Assembly (NCBI RefSeq): GCF_003666015.1
Contig: NZ_QPLT01000014.1
Span: 1-64,000, forward strand
Direction: 5' to 3'
From: Halorubrum sp. Atlit-26R
Lineage (GTDB): Archaea; Halobacteriota; Halobacteria; Halobacteriales; Haloferacaceae
DNA length: 64,000 nucleotides
Part shown: positions 8,635-17,157 of the stretch, in pieces
How positions within the stretch are numbered: the stretch's first letter is position 1
Layout of the letters: every line of letters begins with the position of its first letter
Translations under genes and position numbers: made by a program
The notes under the pieces: model-generated
Told to the model about the DNA's origin: nothing
What the model saw: the letters and a program-made list of their open reading frames with translations, nothing else
Databases searched by the model: none

Positions 8635-10851
8635 ATGAGCGACCCGTCAGACTCCCGCGGCACGTCCCCGTCGGACGAGCCGTCCACCGCGACGTTCGAG
8701 GTCGAGCCCGCGGGGGGACGCAGCCGGGAGTCGACCGCGCTGTCGCTCGAACGGCGCCTCCGTCGCCTCTCAGGCGTTCACGACGCCGACGTCTCGCTCC
8801 GGGCCGGCGTCGTCACCGTCAGGTACGACGACGGCGTCGTCGGGACCGACGCCCTCGAACGAGCGATCAGCGAGTTCGGCGTGACGGTCCGAGAGGCGGA
8901 CGGCGGGGCCGCGGACGACGGGACGAGCAGACGCTCGCTCCGGATCGAAACGGCGTTCGTCGCGATAACGTTCCTCGGAACGGTCGGGGGGCTGGCGACG
9001 GGCTGGGTCGACGGCCCGCCGGTCGCGGCGTCGGTGGGATACGGGCTGGCGTACGTGTTCGGCGGGTGGTACGGGCTCGTGGGCGCGGTCCAGACGCTCC
9101 GGCACCGGGCGGTCGACATCGATCTGCTGATGATCCTCGCTGCGCTCGGGGCGCTGTCGATCGGCGCGCCGTTCGAGGGCGCGATGCTGCTGTTCCTCTT
9201 CTCGCTTTCGAACGTCCTCCAGGACTACGCGATCGGGCGCTCGCGTCGGGCGATCCACGCGCTGATGAAGCTTCGGCCGGAATCGGCGCAGGTCCTCCGC
9301 GACGGATCGGAGGTGTCCGTCCCGGTCGACGAGGTCGAGGTCGGCGAGCGCTTCGTGGTCCGCCCCGGCGACCGCCTCCCGCTGGACGGCGTCGTCGCGG
9401 CCGGCGAGAGCACGGTCGACCAGTCGAGCCTCACCGGCGAGTCGGTCCCGGTCGCGAAGGGCCCCGGCGACGACGTGTTCGGCGGGACGATAAACGAGTC
9501 GGGGAGCCTCGAAGTCAGGGTCACTAACCGGGCGTCGGAGTCGGCCATCGCCCGGCTCATACACATGGTCGAGGAGGCGCAAAGCGAGCGGGCGCCGACC
9601 CAGCGGCTCATCGACCGCCTCGAACAGCCGTACGTCCTCGGCGTGCTCGCCATGACGGCGCTGGCCGTCGCCGTCCCGCTGTCGTTCGGGCGACCGTTCG
9701 ACCCGACGTTCTACCGGGCGATGACCCTCATGGTCGCCGCCTCGCCCTGCGCGGTCATCATCTCGACGCCCGCGGCGGTGCTGTCGGCAATCGCGGCGGC
9801 GGCGCGGCAGGGCGTCCTGTTCAAGGGCGGGGAACACGTCGAGTCGGCCGCGACGATCGACGCCGTCGCGTTCGACAAGACGGGGACGCTGACCGAGGGG
9901 AACACGAAGCTGACCGACGTCCGCGTTCGCGACGGCGTCGACATCGACGGCGCGGAGATGACCACTGACCGGCTGCTGGCGTGGGCCGCCGCCGTTCAGG
10001 ACCGCTCGGAACACCACCTGGCCCGGGCGACCGTCGACGGTGCGCGCGAGCGAGGACTCGACGTTCCCGACGTGACCGGCTTCCGGGCGACCGTCGGGAA
10101 GGGCGTCAGCGGCGTCGTTCGGGGACACACCGTCCATATCGGAAACAGGCGGTACTTCGAGACCGTCACGGAAGCGGGGCCGATCGCGGGGAGCGACGCC
10201 GGCTTCGAGGCGCTCGAAACCCTCCAAGACGAGGGGAAGACGAGCGTGCTCGTCGCGGTCGAGACCGACGAGCGCCTGCGCGTCGTCGGCTGGCTGGCGT
10301 TCACCGACACGCTCCGGCCGGGGGCGGCGGAGATGATCGCCGCGCTCCGGAAGCTCGGCGTCGAACACGTCGTCATGCTGACCGGGGACAACGAGGCCGT
10401 CGCCCGAGAGATCGCGGACGAGGTCGGCATCGACGAGGTCCGCGCGGAGCTGCTCCCGGAGCAGAAAGTCGCGATCGTCGAGGAGCTCGTCGACCGGTAC
10501 GGCGAGGTCGCGATGGTCGGCGACGGGGTCAACGACGCCCCGGCCCTCGCGACCGCGACGCTCGGCGTGGCCATGGGCGGCGCGGGGACCGACGTCGCGC
10601 TCGAAACGGCCGACGTGGTGTTGATGGCCGACGACCTCGGGAAGATCCCGTACGCGTTCGGCCTCGGGCGGGCGACGCGCCGGACCCTCTCGACGAACTT
10701 CGTCGTCGCGTTCGGCGCCATCGCGGTCATGATCGCGGCGATCCTCGCCGCCGGGCTCCCGCTCCCCCTCGCCGTCGTCGGCCACGAGGGCTCGACGGTC
10801 GTCGTCTCGCTCAACGGCCTTCGGCTGCTCGGGTTCCGAAGCGACGGGTGA
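8635..10851 (+). CDS. Heavy-metal P1B-type ATPase (SPC / HEGST motifs, P1B-4-like)
   Basis: This 738-residue transition-metal pump has an N-terminal HMA-like domain ('RLRRLSGVHDADVSLRAGVVTVRYDD') without a CxxC metal site. Then follow TGES in the actuator, the membrane metal motif SPC (about residue 368), the phosphorylated Asp in DKTGTLTEG (about 413), a His-Pro-equivalent 'SEHHLA', MLTGDNE and VGDGVNDAPAL. HEGST is in the last helix (about 717). SPC plus HEGxT is the signature given for P1B-4 pumps (Co2+, Zn2+, Ni2+, Fe2+ export); Zn/Cd is an alternative. I chose the ATG at 8635 rather than 8608 because the extra nine residues are not family-like. It probably helps detoxify metal with the neighbouring pumps. 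Confidence 0.88.
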   Translation: MSDPSDSRGTSPSDEPSTATFEVEPAGGRSRESTALSLERRLRRLSGVHDADVSLRAGVVTVRYDDGVVGTDALERAISEFGVTVREADGGAADDGTSRRSLRIETAFVAITFLGTVGGLATGWVDGPPVAASVGYGLAYVFGGWYGLVGAVQTLRHRAVDIDLLMILAALGALSIGAPFEGAMLLFLFSLSNVLQDYAIGRSRRAIHALMKLRPESAQVLRDGSEVSVPVDEVEVGERFVVRPGDRLPLDGVVAAGESTVDQSSLTGESVPVAKGPGDDVFGGTINESGSLEVRVTNRASESAIARLIHMVEEAQSERAPTQRLIDRLEQPYVLGVLAMTALAVAVPLSFGRPFDPTFYRAMTLMVAASPCAVIISTPAAVLSAIAAAARQGVLFKGGEHVESAATIDAVAFDKTGTLTEGNTKLTDVRVRDGVDIDGAEMTTDRLLAWAAAVQDRSEHHLARATVDGARERGLDVPDVTGFRATVGKGVSGVVRGHTVHIGNRRYFETVTEAGPIAGSDAGFEALETLQDEGKTSVLVAVETDERLRVVGWLAFTDTLRPGAAEMIAALRKLGVEHVVMLTGDNEAVAREIADEVGIDEVRAELLPEQKVAIVEELVDRYGEVAMVGDGVNDAPALATATLGVAMGGAGTDVALETADVVLMADDLGKIPYAFGLGRATRRTLSTNFVVAFGAIAVMIAAILAAGLPLPLAVVGHEGSTVVVSLNGLRLLGFRSDG

Positions 10852-10932
10852 CCGGCGCCGTCGGGTCCGGCCTCGATCCCCGGGGGTGCCGGCCGCCGAT
10901 GGGTTTTCCACGCCCACCGACGTACGGAGCGT

Positions 10933-11616
10933 ATGACACGTCGCTCCACGCTCGCTCTCGGTGCGGTCGGCCTGCTCGCCGCCGCGTTCGCGACCCGCCG
11001 CGTGATCCAAGACCGCCGGACGCCGCGGGTCGACTACGAGGTCATCGACCGGTTCGGCGACGTCGAGGTCCGGCGCTATCCGCCGTCGGTCGTCGTCGAG
11101 ACGGTCGCACCGTCGGAGAACGCCGCCTTCCGGCGGCTCTTCGGGTACATCTCCGGCGAGAATCGGACGAGCGACGAGATTTCGATGACGGCACCGGTCG
11201 AGACCGAAAGCGGATCTGCCGGGACCGGAGACGGGCCCGATGAGATCGAAGGCGGATCCGGCGAGCGCATCTCGATGACGGCTCCGGTCGAGACCGAGGG
11301 CGACGCGGAGGGCGTGCGGATGGCGTTCTACCTGCCGGCCAAGTACGACTTCGACAGCGCGCCGCGACCGACGGACGAGTCGGTTCGGCTCGTCGAGCGG
11401 CCGGGCCGCGTCCTCGCCGCGCTCGGGTTCTCGTGGTGGGCGACCGACGACCGCGTGGCCCGGAAGACGGACGAGCTGCGCTCGTCGATCGCCGGCGCCG
11501 ACGCCTACGAGGTGGCCGGCGATCCGGGCCTGCTCCGGTACGAGGGCCCGTGGGTGCCGCCGTTCCTCCGAACGAACGAGGTCACGCTGCCGGTGCGGCG
11601 CGTTCGGTCAGCGTGA
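10933..11616 (+). CDS. SOUL-family heme-binding protein
   Basis: This 227-residue protein starts with a basic stretch and a hydrophobic helix (about residues 6-24), either a membrane anchor or an uncleaved signal. The SOUL domain follows: YEVIDRFGDVEVRRYPPSVV, then ENAAFRRLFGYISGEN, two copies of the hallmark ISMTAPVETE separated by a Gly/Asp-rich linker, and RMAFYLPAKYDF. Family members bind heme or related tetrapyrroles, and the doubled MTAPV motif is also seen in other prokaryotic members. It is transcribed in the same direction as the metal ATPase 80 bases upstream. Confidence 0.88.
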   Translation: MTRRSTLALGAVGLLAAAFATRRVIQDRRTPRVDYEVIDRFGDVEVRRYPPSVVVETVAPSENAAFRRLFGYISGENRTSDEISMTAPVETESGSAGTGDGPDEIEGGSGERISMTAPVETEGDAEGVRMAFYLPAKYDFDSAPRPTDESVRLVERPGRVLAALGFSWWATDDRVARKTDELRSSIAGADAYEVAGDPGLLRYEGPWVPPFLRTNEVTLPVRRVRSA

Positions 11617-11711
11617 CGGCCCGAAGCGGCCGGTCGGCAGACGATCGGTGAGACCGCCCGTCGGTGTCGGGGCGGAGAGCGCCGCCGCCGGGCGCAAGCC
11701 GCGAGGTCCCG

Positions 11712-13439
11712 TCACGCCTCGTCGTCCTTTGCCGCGGCCGGTGGGTCGGAGTCGGGGTTCGTCGCCGCTTCGGTCCGGTCTCGCCCCCGCCGCGAATCCG
11801 GGAGGAAACTCGAGACGAGAAGGGTAGCGAGGACGAAGACGACGAGAACGACCAGCACGCTCCGCTGGGCGGCCACCATCGAGGCCCGGACGATCTCGAC
11901 GAGTTCCCGCTGTATGTCCGGCGGCAGTCCCCTCACGAACGCCTCCTGTTGGGCCCGGGTCGTCGTCTCTCCGGCGTCAGCGAGTCTGACCGCCAACTGT
12001 CGGCGCTCGGCGCGCGTGACGGGGTCTCCCCCCGCGAAGATCCGAACCTCGGTGACCACGGTCCCGTAGAACTGCGACAGGAGGACCGACCCGGCGACGG
12101 CCGTCCCGAACGCGTAGCCGAGCTGGCTCAGCGAGTTGATGACGCCCGACGAGACGTCCGAGAGCGACCCCGGGGCAGCCGACATCGCGAGGTCTACGAC
12201 CTGTCCGGTGAACAACCCGAGGCCCACTCCGACGACCGTCATCGGGACGACCAGATCCGGGATGGTCACGCCGAGGCCGGTCCGATCGACGAGGAGCACC
12301 AGCCCGACGGCGATCAGCGCGAGCCCGGTCTGGACGATGCGCCGTTGCGGGAGGTACGCCCGCCACCCGGTCGAGACCACCGCGACGACGAGCGTGGCGA
12401 CGGAGAACGGCAGGAGCGCCACGCCGCTGTCGAACGCCGAGTAGCCGAGCGCGGACTGGAGGAAGACGGGCACCGTGAACATGAACCCGGCCAGGAACAG
12501 CGACTCGCTCGCGAACGTGAGCACGCCGACCGCGAACGTCCGGTTTCGCAGGGCGGTCACCGGGACCAGCGTCGGTCGGCCGGCGCGCTCCTCGCGGAAC
12601 TCCCAGCGGACGAACGCGACGAGGAGCGCGATCCCGAGCCCGACGAACCAGACCGCCGGCGAGAGACCGAGCGGCTGGACGGGCGCCCCACCGACCGAGA
12701 GCGGACGGAGCGGACGTATCCAGCCGTAGCGCCCCGCGAGCAGCGACCCGCCGACGATCGCGACGACGGCGAGCACCGACAGGACCGTTCCCCCGGCGTC
12801 GAACTCGATCTTCGCCTCCGTGGGCCGAGACGGGAGATACCGGAGCGTCAACGCGACCACGACGACGACGAGGAGGAACTCGCCGATGAACCCCCAGCGC
12901 CAGCTGGCGAACGTCGTGAGCAGCCCGCCGAGGATCGGCCCGACGGCGACCCCGACCGCCGTGACCCCGCCGATGGCTCCGAACGCCGTCGCACGGTCGG
13001 TGCCGACGTAGTTCTCGACGACGATCGAGTAGGTGATCGGCAACAGGAGGGCGGCGGCGACGCCCTCGATCACCGACCAGCTGACGAAGAGCACGGGCAT
13101 GCTCCAACTGAGCCCCGCCAGCAGCGTCCCGACGCTGTAGACGGCGAGCGTGCCGACGAGGAGCCGCCTGGTGTCGACCGCCGCCCGCAGGACGCCGCCC
13201 GGGATTATCAGCGCGGCCATCACCATCGAGTACGCGGCGATGGTCGCCTGCATCGCGCTGACGGTCGTGTCGAGATCGCGGACGATGGCCGGGACCGCGA
13301 CGTTCATCATCGACGTGTCGAGGACGCCGAGGAAGAGGCTCGTCGCGGCGACGACCGCCGGCGCCCAGTACGCGACCCCCGACGCCTCCGCTCCCGGGTC
13401 CGACGGACCGCCCCCAGCGTCCTCGTCGTGACGTCTCAT
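11712..13439 (-). CDS. MFS drug-efflux transporter, DHA2 (EmrB/QacA) type
   Basis: This 575-residue transporter has about 14 hydrophobic helices. Helix 1 carries LDTSMMNVAVPAI, the DHA2 form of motif D1. Motif C (GPILGG) appears at the end of helix 5. A hydrophilic segment before the last helix and an acidic tail match EmrB/QacA proteins, which export lipophilic compounds by proton antiport. The substrate is not readable. The ATG at 13439 is 7 bases past the stop of the metallophosphoesterase gene, so both are likely in one transcript. Confidence 0.87.
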   Translation of the reverse strand: MRRHDEDAGGGPSDPGAEASGVAYWAPAVVAATSLFLGVLDTSMMNVAVPAIVRDLDTTVSAMQATIAAYSMVMAALIIPGGVLRAAVDTRRLLVGTLAVYSVGTLLAGLSWSMPVLFVSWSVIEGVAAALLLPITYSIVVENYVGTDRATAFGAIGGVTAVGVAVGPILGGLLTTFASWRWGFIGEFLLVVVVVALTLRYLPSRPTEAKIEFDAGGTVLSVLAVVAIVGGSLLAGRYGWIRPLRPLSVGGAPVQPLGLSPAVWFVGLGIALLVAFVRWEFREERAGRPTLVPVTALRNRTFAVGVLTFASESLFLAGFMFTVPVFLQSALGYSAFDSGVALLPFSVATLVVAVVSTGWRAYLPQRRIVQTGLALIAVGLVLLVDRTGLGVTIPDLVVPMTVVGVGLGLFTGQVVDLAMSAAPGSLSDVSSGVINSLSQLGYAFGTAVAGSVLLSQFYGTVVTEVRIFAGGDPVTRAERRQLAVRLADAGETTTRAQQEAFVRGLPPDIQRELVEIVRASMVAAQRSVLVVLVVFVLATLLVSSFLPDSRRGRDRTEAATNPDSDPPAAAKDDEA

Positions 13440-13446
13440 ACAGTTA

Positions 13447-14778
13447 CTACTCCCCCGGTTCGGACGCGACCGACTCTTCGTCGCCTTCGGCCGGGGGATC
13501 GACGACGGTCTCGGCCGGGGGCTTCGAGTCCGGTTTCGGCGCCCGGGTGAGCAGCCGCTGGAGGCGCGTCTCCTCGTTCGGATCCGACTTGTCTATCACG
13601 TCGTATTCGACGCGGACGCCGCCCGCGTCGGCCGCGGAGACCCGAAAGTAGTTGAGCTGATACGAGGCGTAGTACACCGGCGGGACGACGCCGATGATGG
13701 TTTCGACCCGCCGTAACCGTTTCAGCCAGGTTCCGGTGTTGAGGACGAGTCGCTCGTCGACCTCCGTCACCGAGGGCCGGTGCGTGTGCCCGTAGACGTA
13801 GACGGCGACGGCGGGGCTCTCGTCGAACACGGTCCGCGCCCTGTCGAGGTACTTCGCGGCGGGTTCCGCGTCGTCGTCCCCCGACTGTAGCAGGCCGAAT
13901 CGCCGGAGGGTCCTCCGCACGTCCCGCGCGAACAGGTAGAGGGGGACCGATATCGCCACCAGCAACGCGATGAGGACGAGGTTCGCCGTGAGGACGACGT
14001 CGACCACCCGACCGACCGGACCGAAGAGACCGAGCGCGCCCTGAACGACCTCCATGGGGACAGACCAGACTCCGACCCTGTCGAGCGCGAAGACCGCGAC
14101 GTACCACAGCGCCACGTTGAACAGCAGGAGGAAGGGAACGGCCACGAACCGGAGCCACGCGCTCATCTCCCGGTAGAAGTAGTTCGACATCATCCACTCG
14201 GGAATCCGGGTCATCGGGGTCACCGCCTGGATGTCTTTCAGCCAGTTGTACTTCCCGCGGCCGGACAGCCGGCCCGCTCGACTCGTGATCTGGCGGTTGA
14301 CGAAGTACCCCGGCGGGTTCGCGTACGGGTTCCCGAAGTCCGGAATCCTGTTGTTCGGGTCCGCCTGCATCCCGTGTTCGACGTGGACGACGTGGTCGCC
14401 CACGTCGCGGGCGATGGACACCTCCTGCTCCAGTCGGACGTTGTACTCCGCCAGCCGGTCCACGTACTCGTCGTACGCCGCGAGTTCGTAATCGTGGTTG
14501 CCGGGGATGAGCGTGATCGGCACCGCCTCCCCGGTCGCCCGGAGCTGCTCGAACAGCCTCGGATAGCGGTCGAGGAGCGCGTCGAACTTCGCCGGCCCCT
14601 CGACCCGCGTGAACTCCCAGAGCCCGAACGCGTCGCCGTTGAGTATCAGTTCCGCGTCCTCGTCGGTCGCTTCCAGGTCGCGGAGGAAGGCGAGCAGCTC
14701 TTCGAGGAAGTCCACGTGCTCCAGTTGCTCGTCGCCGCCGATGTGGAGGTCGCTGACGAAGTAGTAGACGTCGCTCAT
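13447..14778 (-). CDS. Membrane-anchored calcineurin-like metallophosphoesterase
   Basis: This 443-residue protein shows the full metal-site series of the calcineurin-like fold: D10-L-H12, NGD (47-49), GNHD, a later 'HVEHGMQAD' and GHTH. It is therefore a probable phosphohydrolase. Between the GNHD and GHTH motifs lie two hydrophobic helices ('WLRFVAVPFLLLFNVALWYV' and 'VLIALLVAISVPLYLF'). These should tie the enzyme to the membrane, which is unusual within the domain order. The C-terminus is acidic. The nearest relatives I can think of are UDP-2,3-diacylglucosamine-hydrolase-like and cell-envelope phosphoesterases, so a lipid substrate is possible. First gene of a two-gene operon with the MFS exporter. 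Confidence 0.83.
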   Translation of the reverse strand: MSDVYYFVSDLHIGGDEQLEHVDFLEELLAFLRDLEATDEDAELILNGDAFGLWEFTRVEGPAKFDALLDRYPRLFEQLRATGEAVPITLIPGNHDYELAAYDEYVDRLAEYNVRLEQEVSIARDVGDHVVHVEHGMQADPNNRIPDFGNPYANPPGYFVNRQITSRAGRLSGRGKYNWLKDIQAVTPMTRIPEWMMSNYFYREMSAWLRFVAVPFLLLFNVALWYVAVFALDRVGVWSVPMEVVQGALGLFGPVGRVVDVVLTANLVLIALLVAISVPLYLFARDVRRTLRRFGLLQSGDDDAEPAAKYLDRARTVFDESPAVAVYVYGHTHRPSVTEVDERLVLNTGTWLKRLRRVETIIGVVPPVYYASYQLNYFRVSAADAGGVRVEYDVIDKSDPNEETRLQRLLTRAPKPDSKPPAETVVDPPAEGDEESVASEPGE

Positions 14779-15120
14779 CGGTTCCCCCCGATCCGTCCGT
14801 TCGGGGACGGCCGCACGGTCCGCCCCGACCGCGTGAGCAGGGAGCGCTCCATCCGACGTTCACCGAGCCGGCGTCCGAAACATGGTGCGGCCGAGGGGCT
14901 CGGTTCGGTTAAGTAGTACCCGGGTACCCGGGCGATCGCCCGCGCGTACCGGTGGCCGGTCGACCGTCGCCGTCGGACGGCTCGCTCCCGCCCGTGCGTT
15001 CCGGTCGCCTGCCACGGGACGAGCGTCCGATATTCCACGAGTCCGTCGCTCGAGGACTAACTCGGGCTTACTCGCGTTGGTCGACTTATTACAATATACG
15101 ATGTCCCCGACGGGAGGGCC
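14779..15120. other. Divergent intergenic region with two promoter-like motifs
   Basis: No gene is visible. TTAAGTAGTAC at about 14909-14919 reads as an AT-rich box for the phosphoesterase on the minus strand. A second box precedes the DUF1269 gene (reported separately). Confidence 0.5.
15085..15098 (+). promoter_or_regulatory. Probable TATA region of the DUF1269 gene
   Basis: CTTATTACAATATA lies in GC-rich surroundings 22-36 bases before the ATG at 15121. This spacing would start transcription only a few bases before the start codon, as is common in haloarchaea. Confidence 0.55.
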
Positions 15121-15615
15121 ATGAGTTCACTCGTAGTGCTGGCGTTCGACGACATGGACGGCGCAGAGCAGATGCGCGACAAGCTGTACGACTTCCAGAA
15201 GCGAGAGCTGATACGGCTCGAAGACGCGGCGGTGGTCGTCCGCAACGAATCGGGCCGGGCGAAGGTCAAACAGGCGCACAGCCTCGTCGGCGCGGGCGCG
15301 CTGGGCGGCGCGTTCTGGGGGATGCTCATCGGCGTCCTCTTTTTCGCCCCCTGGCTCGGGCTCCTCGCGGGGGCCGCCGGCGGCGCGGTGTCGGGCAAAC
15401 TCGGCGACATCGGGATCGACGACTCGTTCATCTCGGAGGTGGGAGACGCCATCCAACCGGGCGAGTCGGCGCTCTTCTTACTCGTTCGCGACGCGCAGCT
15501 GGACCGGATCGCCGCGGAGACCGACGAGCCGTTCGAGATACTCGAGACGAACCTCTCGCCCGAAGACGAGACCCGCCTCCGGGAGACCTTCGCCGCGGAA
15601 GAGGTCGCGGGATAG
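15121..15615 (+). CDS. DUF1269-family membrane protein
   Basis: This 164-residue protein starts SSLVVLAFDDMDGAEQMRDK, a ferredoxin-like opening found in DUF1269 proteins. A glycine-rich hydrophobic hairpin follows (about residues 57-95: 'GAGALGGAFWGMLIGVLFFA' then 'GLLAGAAGGAVSGKL') that probably inserts in a membrane. The C-terminal half is acidic ('LETNLSPEDETRLRETF'). Family function is unknown, and general stress or membrane roles are only guesses. It precedes another conserved membrane protein (DUF389) by about 100 bases. Confidence 0.82.
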   Translation: MSSLVVLAFDDMDGAEQMRDKLYDFQKRELIRLEDAAVVVRNESGRAKVKQAHSLVGAGALGGAFWGMLIGVLFFAPWLGLLAGAAGGAVSGKLGDIGIDDSFISEVGDAIQPGESALFLLVRDAQLDRIAAETDEPFEILETNLSPEDETRLRETFAAEEVAG

Positions 15616-15717
15616 CTTCCGGTAACCGCACTCTGGATCCCGGCACACTGCGACCGACTCACCCGTCGACGGGTTCGCGGCCTCGCCGCTCGACCGCCCA
15701 ACGAACTCAGCTATCCA

Positions 15718-17151
15718 ATGCGTCTCGTCCAAGTCCTGATCCCCGAAGGGAACCGATCATCTGTCGTCGAAGCACTCGACGAGCAGGGGATCGACTACGC
15801 GGTATTCGACGAGGTGGGCCGCGGCGACTTCGAAGCGATGGTCCAGTTTCCCGTCCCGCCCAGCGGCGTGGAGCCGGTGATGGACGAACTCGTCGCCGCC
15901 GGCGTGCGCGAGGATTCGTACACGATCGTCTTACCGACCGAGACCGTCGTCTCCCCGCGCACCTCGGCGCTGTCCGAGCGGTTCCCGGGGCTCCGGATAT
16001 CCCGGGAGGAGCTGTACGCGCGGGCGACGGACCTCGCGCCGGCGGACTCGACCTTCTTCGCGTTCCTCGTCCTGAGTACCGTCATCGCGACGACCGGGCT
16101 CCTGCTCGACTCCGCGGCGACGATAATCGGCGCGATGGTCGTCGCGCCGCTGATGGGCCCCGCCATCTCCGCCTCGGTCGGGACGATCCTCGACGATCCC
16201 GAGATGGCCGCTCGCGGCGTCACGCTCCAGGTCGCGGGGCTGCTCGCGGCGATCCTCACCGCGGCGGTCCTCGGGTGGCTGCTCCGGCAAACGGTGCTCA
16301 TCCCGCCCGCGCTCGACGTCCGCTCCATCCCGCAGGTGGCGGAACGGACGAGTCCGAACGTCCTGTCGCTGTTCCTCGCGCTCGGGTCGGGCATCGCCGG
16401 ATCGTTGAGTATCATGCGCGGCTCGGGATCGACGCTCGTCGGCGTGGCGATCGCCGTCGCGCTGGTCCCCCCCGCCGCCGCGTCCGGGCTGGGCCTCGCA
16501 TTCGGCCTCCCGGGGGTAGCCGTCGCCGCGGCGGTGCTCGTGGTCGTGAACCTCCTCGCTATCAACGTCTCCGCGCTCGTCCTGTTCTACCTCGCCGGGT
16601 TCAAGCCCCTCGACGCGGGACGGTTCGAGGGAGTCAAATCGTCGGTCGTCTCGCGCGTCGTCGTGATCGCGATCGCCATCGCCGTGCTCTCGATCGCCCT
16701 CGGGGCGGTGACGTACGCGACGTTCCAGACCCAGTCGTTCGAGCAGGAGGCCCGGGGCGAACTCCGACAGCAGTTCGAGGAAGCGGACATCGAAGCGGTC
16801 GAACTCGTCTCCGTCACCGTCGACTACCGGCCGATCGACCTGGTGCTCGGGAACCGACCGCAGGTCGATGTCCTCGTCGCGATCCCGCGGAGCCTCGCGG
16901 CACCGCCCGACTTAGCCCGGCGGTGGGACGAGCAGTTGACCGCGGAGCTCGACCGCGAGGTCACCGTTCGAGTCGGGTTCCTCGAGACGCAGGTCTCCGA
17001 TCAGGGGGCGGGGGCGACTCAGACGCGGAACACCGCTGCGTCCAGCGTGCCTCCTTTATACCCGACACGGGCGTTGAAACCGCAGAGTAGCTGCGGTGGC
17101 GAGCGGGAGCCGGTCAGCGACGACATAACTATGCTCCCGCCGCGAGCGTGA
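15718..17151 (+). CDS. DUF389 (TIGR00341-type) membrane protein
   Basis: This 477-residue protein has an N-terminal soluble domain (MRLVQVLIPEGNRSSVVEAL) and a central membrane domain of about six helices. The membrane domain contains 'SAATIIGAMVVAPLMGPAIS' and 'VGVAIAVALVPPAAASGLGL', the two glycine/proline-rich motifs of DUF389. The C-terminal soluble part ends with strands like 'REVTVRVGFLETQVSD'. The last 40 or so residues (TQTRNTAASSVPPLYP onward) are not acidic and look unlike the rest; see findings. Function is unknown, and the membrane domain resembles a transporter or channel. The next gene starts 6 bases after its stop. Confidence 0.82.
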   Translation: MRLVQVLIPEGNRSSVVEALDEQGIDYAVFDEVGRGDFEAMVQFPVPPSGVEPVMDELVAAGVREDSYTIVLPTETVVSPRTSALSERFPGLRISREELYARATDLAPADSTFFAFLVLSTVIATTGLLLDSAATIIGAMVVAPLMGPAISASVGTILDDPEMAARGVTLQVAGLLAAILTAAVLGWLLRQTVLIPPALDVRSIPQVAERTSPNVLSLFLALGSGIAGSLSIMRGSGSTLVGVAIAVALVPPAAASGLGLAFGLPGVAVAAAVLVVVNLLAINVSALVLFYLAGFKPLDAGRFEGVKSSVVSRVVVIAIAIAVLSIALGAVTYATFQTQSFEQEARGELRQQFEEADIEAVELVSVTVDYRPIDLVLGNRPQVDVLVAIPRSLAAPPDLARRWDEQLTAELDREVTVRVGFLETQVSDQGAGATQTRNTAASSVPPLYPTRALKPQSSCGGEREPVSDDITMLPPRA

Positions 17152-17157
17152 CCGGAC

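Noticed and set aside
8770-11010. 746-residue frame opposite the P1B ATPase
   Set aside because: Same reason: antisense shadow with no domain signature.
14952-17090. 712-residue plus-strand frame across DUF1269 and DUF389
   Set aside because: Arginine-rich shadow frame; the DUF1269 and DUF389 genes in other frames are clear.
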